A model generated the notes under the pieces. That model had not been told where the DNA came from and ran no database searches. It worked only from the letters and a program-made list of their open reading frames with translations. 64,000 nt of DNA from positions 1,178,001-1,242,000 of the forward strand of contig NZ_QWGB01000005.1 of the NCBI RefSeq assembly GCF_003576345.1. The letters are read 5' to 3'. Positions 59,556 to 64,000 of this stretch are shown piece after piece. Made by a program: the position numbers and the translations under genes. Every line of letters begins with the position of its first letter. Position 1 is the stretch's first letter. Source of the DNA: Henriciella barbarensis. Its GTDB lineage: Bacteria > Pseudomonadota > Alphaproteobacteria > Caulobacterales > Hyphomonadaceae.

Positions 59556-60605
59556 ATGAGCTTGCAGGCAACGATCGCAAAACTCCTTCTGAAACTTCCG
59601 GACAGCTTTCTCGTCAGACTGTCGGGCGGCAAGCCGGTGGAGCTAGGCGGCCGCACGCTTGATCCGCGCTTCCAGTTCATGATGGCCGGCGCAAAGAGGC
59701 AGCCGCCGATGTCCAGCCTGTCGCCGCAGGAAGCGCGCGCCGCTTCTGCTGGCGGTCTGGCCATGTTCGCAGACGAACCAGAGCCAGGTGTCACTTGGGA
59801 AGATAACGGAATTACAAGCAGCGATGGTCACCAGATCCCGGTGCGCATCTACCGGCCAGATAATCAGGACGCCAGCGCACCGATGATGGTGTATTACCAT
59901 TTTGGCGGCGGCGTGATCGGCGACCTTGATACCTGTCATGTGTTCTGCACAATGATCGCCACGGCGGCGAAATGCCCGGTCCTGTCAGTCGACTACCGTC
60001 TGGCGCCAGAACACAAATTTCCCGCAGGTCTCGAAGACTGTATCGACGCTTATGACTGGGCCTTGCGCAATGCCCGCAAATATGGCGCGCCCGCTGGCGT
60101 TGCCACGGTTGGTGGCGACAGCATGGGCGGTAATTTCTCTGCTATTGTCGCACAGGAAATGGTACGGGAACGAAAGCCTGTGCCGCTCATGCAGCTTCTT
60201 ATCTACCCGGCAACAGATATAGATCGGGAGTTTCCGTCCTATCAGACCTATGGCGAGACGTATCCGCTAGATGCAGACACGATGCGCTGGTTCATGGAGC
60301 AATATATCCCGGAAGGGCAGGACCGCGCAGACGTGCGGCTCTCACCGGCCCGGGAACCCTATCTTGAGAATCTGCCACCCGCTGTCATTGCAACGGCTGG
60401 CTTTGATCCGCTCGTTGATGATGGGGCGGCCTACGCCAAACTCCTGCGCAAGTCAGGCGTGAAGGTCGAGTATAAGTGCTATGATAGTCTGGCGCATGGA
60501 TTTACAGCCTTCACAGGTGTTGTACCTGCTGCGCGCAAGGCATGCGAGGAGATCGCCTCGCGCGTTGCGGAGACCTACAAAACGTTTGAGATTGACGAAG
60601 ACTAG
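59556..60605 (+). CDS. alpha/beta-hydrolase, hormone-sensitive-lipase family esterase
   Basis: 349 residues from the ATG at 59556. The oxyanion-hole motif is YYHFGGGVIGD, the nucleophile elbow is VGGDSMGGNFS, the acid is in GFDPLVDDG and the His in SLAHGFTAF, all in family order. HSL-type esterases cleave short acyl esters. Directly downstream of a TetR gene. An FMO gene lies about 2 kb upstream; a link is possible but not shown. Confidence 0.9.
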   Translation: MSLQATIAKLLLKLPDSFLVRLSGGKPVELGGRTLDPRFQFMMAGAKRQPPMSSLSPQEARAASAGGLAMFADEPEPGVTWEDNGITSSDGHQIPVRIYRPDNQDASAPMMVYYHFGGGVIGDLDTCHVFCTMIATAAKCPVLSVDYRLAPEHKFPAGLEDCIDAYDWALRNARKYGAPAGVATVGGDSMGGNFSAIVAQEMVRERKPVPLMQLLIYPATDIDREFPSYQTYGETYPLDADTMRWFMEQYIPEGQDRADVRLSPAREPYLENLPPAVIATAGFDPLVDDGAAYAKLLRKSGVKVEYKCYDSLAHGFTAFTGVVPAARKACEEIASRVAETYKTFEIDED

Positions 60606-60640
60606 GCCGGAGCGCGGCGGAGCCTCATCAGTCGTTCAGC

Positions 60641-60700
60641 TCAGGCTGCGATAGCAGCAATGGCGAGCAGGCTGACAAAGATGAAATAGATTGTACGCAT
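60641..60700 (-). CDS. possible 19-residue hydrophobic peptide
   Basis: ORF of 20 codons including stop: MRTIYFIFVSLLAIAAIAA. It is entirely one hydrophobic helix with an N-terminal Arg. No good ribosome site is visible upstream. It may be a small membrane protein or a chance ORF. Confidence 0.25.
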   Translation of the reverse strand: MRTIYFIFVSLLAIAAIAA

Positions 60701-60757
60701 TGTTACGCTTGTGTCCGAAAAGCTTTAATAAACTGTCACACTGACGGTTCTAGCCGC

Positions 60758-61426
60758 CTATCGTTCCGAGAGCAAATCTGGATGATTGTTGCGTACATTT
60801 CCAACATCGGGGTGAACCGGCCAGACGGTCATGTCTTCTGAAGGGAACGGGACCATCAGGTCGTCCACCTTCTCGCGAACATCCAGCCATCTTGCGAAAT
60901 CCGACTGGTGTAAAATGACTGGCATGCGGTGATGCACGCCTGACGTTGCTTCGTTTGCTTCTGTGGTCAGCACGGTAAAACTGTGCAGTTCCGACCCCTC
61001 GATCAGGGCAACATCGTACAGTCCGGCCAGGCAGAAGTGACGCCGGTTCCGCAGGCCGATCGCGAATGGTGTTTTCGCGCCCTTCCTGCCGGTCCACTCA
61101 TAATAACCGCTAACGGGGATGAGGCAGCGATGATGGCGGTAGGCACCCCGAAAAACCGGCTTGTCTGCAACCGTCTCTGATTTGGCGTTGAACGTTGTGA
61201 AGGTTTTTTCCTTCAGCGGTTTTTTCCACCAGGACGGAACGAGGCCCCACAGGGCTGGCGCAAGCTCGACATGACCGCCATGCGCTGTCCGCAGGATCGA
61301 TTGATAGGATCCCGGCGCGGCATTGTATGTCGCTTCGGGCGGATCGACCTCATCCGGCGGGATCAGATTCAGCCAGGCGTGGAAGTCCGACCATGTAACT
61401 CCGTGTCTAAAGAATCGCCCGCACAT
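60758..61426 (-). CDS. SRAP-domain DNA-protein crosslink protein (YedK/HMCES)
   Basis: 222 residues. The family begins with Cys2 (MCGRFFRHG), which forms a thiazolidine link with abasic sites. AAPGSYQ, FNAKSETVADKPVFRGAYRHHRCLIPVSGYYEW (about 79-111) and VHHRMPVILHQ carry the other conserved Asn, Glu and His. It protects abasic sites in single-stranded DNA and is often SOS-linked. Length is normal. Confidence 0.95.
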   Translation of the reverse strand: MCGRFFRHGVTWSDFHAWLNLIPPDEVDPPEATYNAAPGSYQSILRTAHGGHVELAPALWGLVPSWWKKPLKEKTFTTFNAKSETVADKPVFRGAYRHHRCLIPVSGYYEWTGRKGAKTPFAIGLRNRRHFCLAGLYDVALIEGSELHSFTVLTTEANEATSGVHHRMPVILHQSDFARWLDVREKVDDLMVPFPSEDMTVWPVHPDVGNVRNNHPDLLSER

Positions 61427-61554
61427 GTTGTCCTGTATTCATCAAGAAACGCTACTGTCATCGAAGCGTATTGGAACGAAGTCACAAAGTGAACGTTCTC
61501 GAACAAATACCTCCTCCACACGGCAGGGGGCAACGCTTCATGAGGAGATATCAT

Positions 61555-62199
61555 ATGAACAAGATGATGATCGGCGCAGCCGCAGCAGCATTCGTCCTGA
61601 CCGCGTGCGAAGGCACCGGACTTTCGACCAACCAGGCTTATGGCGCTGGCGGCGGCGCGCTTGCAGGCGCAGCGCTCGGCACGCTCGCTGGCGGCGATGA
61701 TGGTCGTAATGCTGCGATTGGCGCGGCGGTCGGCGCGCTCGCTGGTGGCGCTGTCGGTACTTATATGGACCGCCAGGAGCGCGCCCTTCGTGAGCGTACG
61801 GCAAACTCGCAAATCCAGGTGGAGCGTCAGGGCGACCAGATCGCACTTACGATGCCATCGAACTCCAGCGTCAATTTTGCCGTCAACAGCGCCGAACTAC
61901 AGTCCAGCGCTTATGGTCCGCTGAACGAGATCGCTGGCGTCCTCCAGGAATATCCATCGACTCGCGTCGATGTTGTTGGTCACGCAAGTGCCGATGGACC
62001 GGACGATTACAATATGCGTCTGTCTGAACAGCGTGCCAATACGGTTGCGAACTACTTCGTGAGCCGCGGCGTCGAAGCGGTCCGCATCTCGGCCTATGGC
62101 CGTGGCGAAACCCAGCCCATCGCAAGTAATGATACGCAGGCAGGTCGCGCAGCGAACCGTCGCGTCGAGGTGCTGCTGACACCGGTCACGACCAGCTAA
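61555..62199 (+). CDS. OmpA-family lipoprotein with glycine zipper
   Basis: 214 residues from the ATG at 61555, which has AGGAG 8 nt upstream; starts further 5' are less well supported. Lipoprotein signal (AAAFVLTAC). Residues 25-75 are glycine-zipper repeats (GAGGGALAGAALGTLAGG and GAAVGALAGGAVGTY). The C-terminal OmpA domain has VVGHASADGPDDYNMRLSEQ and GAGETQ-type ending (YGRGETQPIASND), which binds peptidoglycan diaminopimelate. It tethers outer membrane to the wall. Its terminator lies inside the converging TetR gene. Confidence 0.93.
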   Translation: MNKMMIGAAAAAFVLTACEGTGLSTNQAYGAGGGALAGAALGTLAGGDDGRNAAIGAAVGALAGGAVGTYMDRQERALRERTANSQIQVERQGDQIALTMPSNSSVNFAVNSAELQSSAYGPLNEIAGVLQEYPSTRVDVVGHASADGPDDYNMRLSEQRANTVANYFVSRGVEAVRISAYGRGETQPIASNDTQAGRAANRRVEVLLTPVTTS

Positions 62200-62900
62200 T
62201 CGCCAGCCCGAAGAACTAGATCAAAGGCCGCAGCAGGAATGTTGCGGCCTTTTTTGCTGCGCGGCATACACGCAGCGCCGCTCAGCTCTGCTTCAAGACC
62301 CGCTGCCATCCAGCGACCGAACCGTTCGAGCTTGGCGGTGAAAGCCCTGGATTCGCTGTCCGTCGGATCCATTGCTCTCTGCATGGCGAGAAACATGGAG
62401 TTAAACACTATATGAGTACCCGCCTGCTGTGCGGCGGGCTCCGTCATCGCACCGTTGCATGAAGCGATCAGGCTTTCTGCGACCGCGGCGGCGGCAGGCT
62501 CTAGGATCTCTTTGACATAATGGACGTAGACTTCTGTGTCCGCGATTGCTTCGCGCAAGGCGAAGACATGGCGTCGAATATAAGGGGTATCAGTCCCGGC
62601 GCTGCAGGCGAGCTGGATATAGCCTTCAACCGCCTCACTGACGGTCTGCGCTGGCGTCCGCATGACTTCGCGCACACCTTCGCTCGTCTCGCGCATATGT
62701 TTGAACAGGGCGATGACGACGCCGCGCCGGTCACCGAAATAGTGTCTGAGATTGATATCGGACACGCCGGAAGAGATAGCCAGCTGACGAAGCGATGGCT
62801 GGACGACGTCTTCGCGCTCAACATAAGCGATCATGGCGTTCAGCAGAGCCTGACGTTTCTTCTCGTAGTCCTGGTTCCTGACACCAGCCGGTCTGGCCAT
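62196..62900 (-). CDS. TetR-family transcriptional regulator, paralogue of the 33.9 kb gene
   Basis: 234 residues from the ATG at 62900 (MARPAGVRNQDYEKKRQAL). HTH: RQLAISSGVSDINLRHYFGD. The same opening as the regulator at 33946 identifies a paralogous pair. The C-terminal tail (PRSKKGRNIPAAAFDLVLRAGD, last 22 residues) is encoded over the OmpA terminator hairpin and may be an extension caused by loss of an earlier stop. It overlaps the OmpA-gene stop by 4 bp, convergently. Confidence 0.88.
   Translation of the reverse strand: MARPAGVRNQDYEKKRQALLNAMIAYVEREDVVQPSLRQLAISSGVSDINLRHYFGDRRGVVIALFKHMRETSEGVREVMRTPAQTVSEAVEGYIQLACSAGTDTPYIRRHVFALREAIADTEVYVHYVKEILEPAAAAVAESLIASCNGAMTEPAAQQAGTHIVFNSMFLAMQRAMDPTDSESRAFTAKLERFGRWMAAGLEAELSGAACMPRSKKGRNIPAAAFDLVLRAGD
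62222..62256 (+). terminator. terminator of the OmpA-family gene, within the tetR 3' coding region
   Basis: AAAGGCCGCA pairs with TGCGGCCTTT around GCAGGAATGT, followed by further T (TTTTTT in total) on the plus strand. The hairpin lies in the last codons of the converging TetR gene, so part of its sequence is coding (the AAAFDL... end). Confidence 0.85.
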
Positions 62901-63024
62901 TAGAATTCCCCCATTGCGTGCGTCTCCCATGGAGCAATCGCCATTAAAGCGGAATAAGGGACAGTACTGACAAAAGGTGCCGGGCTCAGGCGACTATCTT
63001 CAAGTCGTTGTAATTTATAATCAA

Positions 63025-63050
63025 AAGGCCGAGGCGATTGCCCCGGCCTT
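63025..63050 (-). terminator. terminator of the fatty-acid oxidation gene
   Basis: AAGGCCGaGGC pairs with GCCcCGGCCTT around GATT. On the minus strand TTTTGATTAT follows. It lies 27 bp beyond the stop of the dehydrogenase gene. A longer T run is on the plus strand a few bases away (CTTTTTTC), so it may act both ways. Confidence 0.75.
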
Positions 63051-63076
63051 CTGCTTTTTTCTTCTATGGTGATCGC

Positions 63077-64000
63077 TTACGCGGCGACTTTGGCTTTGAC
63101 GCCGCCTGGCGGGAATCGATCATAAAAGCCTTCACCCTTGGCAGCCATGTCCTTGAGAAGCTCAGGCACCTTGAAGCGGTCGCCATACTTCTCTTCCATC
63201 TTCGTGGCTTCCTCGACGAAGGCCTTGATGCCCCAGATCAGGTCCACATAGGAACAACAACCGCCCGTATAGGGTGCGAAGCCCCAAGCGAGGATGGAGC
63301 CGATGTCGGCATCGCGCGCGTCTGTGATAACGCCTTCCTCAAAGCAGCGGGCAACTTCGATCGCCTGACGGATGAGGAGACGGTTGACGTAGTGCTTCTT
63401 GAGCTCTGGAGGGCACTCATCGACCGTGACATCGATGCGAGTGTTGAGGTCCGGCCAGAGACGCTCGGGCTTGCCCTTCTCATTATAGTCGTAGAAACCC
63501 TTGCCGGCTTTGCGACCGACGCGGCCATTGTCTTCGACGAGCCAGGCGAGGAACTGCGTGCGGTCATCGCTCTGAATGTCGACGCCCATCGCTTCTGCCG
63601 TGGCCCGGGTGACCTTGAGCGCTGTGTCGAGACCGACAGAGTCGGACACTTCCAGCGGGCCCATTGGCATACCGGACTGGCGCCCGACATTCTCGATAAT
63701 GGCTGGCTTGATGCCTTCGGCCAGCATTTCCATGCCTTCGCGCGTATAGGTGCCGAAGCAGCGCGACGTGTAAAAGCCGCGGCTATCATTGACAGCGATT
63801 GGCGTCTTGCGAATGGCCAGCACATAGTCGACGGCTTTGGCCAGCGTGGCTTCAGAGGTCTTCTCGCCAGAGATGATCTCGACCAGACCCATCCGCTCCA
63901 CCGGGGAGAAAAAGTGGATGCCGATGAAATTTTCCGGACGCTTGGATGCCTGGGCGAGGCCAGTGATTGGCAGGGTCGAGGTGTTGGAGCCGAAGACAGC
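63077..64000 (-). CDS. 3-hydroxyacyl-CoA dehydrogenase part of a FadB/FadJ-like multienzyme, partial
   Basis: The gene runs off the window: the frame is open to 64000 and reads NTSTLPITGLAQ and GIHFFSPVERM before the first internal ATG. The 3-hydroxyacyl-CoA dehydrogenase C-terminal domain follows (VNDSRGFYTSRCFGTY, GMPMGPLEVSDSVG, GRKAGKGFYDYNEKGKP), then a second helical domain (GWGFAPYTGGCCSYVD-like region). It fits the C-terminal half of a FadB/FadJ-type beta-oxidation protein, with an enoyl-CoA hydratase half expected upstream. Not fused to a thiolase. Consistent with alkane and fatty-acid use implied by CYP153. Confidence 0.9.
   Translation of the reverse strand, partial: AVFGSNTSTLPITGLAQASKRPENFIGIHFFSPVERMGLVEIISGEKTSEATLAKAVDYVLAIRKTPIAVNDSRGFYTSRCFGTYTREGMEMLAEGIKPAIIENVGRQSGMPMGPLEVSDSVGLDTALKVTRATAEAMGVDIQSDDRTQFLAWLVEDNGRVGRKAGKGFYDYNEKGKPERLWPDLNTRIDVTVDECPPELKKHYVNRLLIRQAIEVARCFEEGVITDARDADIGSILAWGFAPYTGGCCSYVDLIWGIKAFVEEATKMEEKYGDRFKVPELLKDMAAKGEGFYDRFPPGGVKAKVAA

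Noticed and set aside
56108-60605. Baeyer-Villiger monooxygenase plus esterase ketone-degradation cluster
   Set aside because: The flavoprotein has the FMO motif ending in Tyr rather than the Baeyer-Villiger Trp motif, and three unrelated genes separate it from the esterase.

Overview
The window is a gene-dense, GC-rich bacterial chromosome segment. It carries about 70 protein genes on both strands, one tRNA, and many 1-40 bp gene overlaps. Gene content points to an alphaproteobacterium, most likely of the Caulobacterales/Hyphomonadaceae group. Supporting features are a CpdR cell-cycle response regulator, a RegB-SenC-RegA redox locus, a COQ9-type gene divergent from rpsU, DUF2244 divergent from nth, a PraR-type regulator upstream of hisN-glnD-murJ-trpS, an intracellular PHA depolymerase and a CYP153 alkane hydroxylase. 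The family assignment is inference; no rRNA is present to confirm it. I see no transposase, integrase, prophage or CRISPR array.

Layout. 1-4.6 kb: the 3' end of a CoA-ester lyase, two tandem secreted TonB-C-like proteins, a small secreted protein, NTF2-like and GNAT proteins, accA, and a Gdx/SugE guanidinium exporter preceded by two hairpins resembling a guanidine-II riboswitch. 4.6-11.8 kb: HPP-CBS membrane protein, GFA protein, DksA-like zinc finger, NatAB-type ABC exporter, a palindromic repeat, rpsU/COQ9, DUF481 and a membrane-bound XRE regulator. 11.8-18.1 kb: purEK, a GGDEF enzyme, a YdcH-like peptide, an SDR, CYP153, DUF2244 and nth.

18.2-31 kb: regA/regB with divergent senC, then phaZ. 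A long minus-strand series follows: praR-like, hisN, glnD, murJ, trpS, PCu(A)C copper chaperone. Next come an orphan small-RNA candidate, an N-formylglutamate amidohydrolase and cpdR. 31-34.6 kb: tRNA-Val(GAC), an AT-richer gap, orphan TadE- and TadG-like genes and a TetR regulator. This is the most accessory-looking stretch. 34.6-45.9 kb: a tightly overlapped CaCA antiporter-SDR-threonine aldolase operon led by a 26-codon ORF, then NUDIX, pgsA-uvrC, aspC, dps, a second small-RNA candidate, LysR, an S24 repressor and DUF952-pyrD.

45.8-64 kb: MATE pump, histone-deacetylase-like hydrolase, an undescribed membrane coiled-coil plus VWA-lipoprotein pair, recQ, a GNAT-nitrilase fusion coupled to an MFS/AmpG-like transporter, two hotdog thioesterases, an FMO, an M23 lipoprotein, TetR plus esterase, an SRAP protein, an OmpA-type lipoprotein, another TetR, and the 3' part of a fatty-acid oxidation multienzyme.

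The strongest leads beyond ordinary annotation are four. Two intergenic small-RNA candidates share a 13-nt anti-Shine-Dalgarno core. ACG-loop hairpins precede gdx. A coiled-coil membrane protein is paired with a VWA lipoprotein and preceded by TTAA boxes. Two adjacent secreted TonB-C paralogues share four cysteines.
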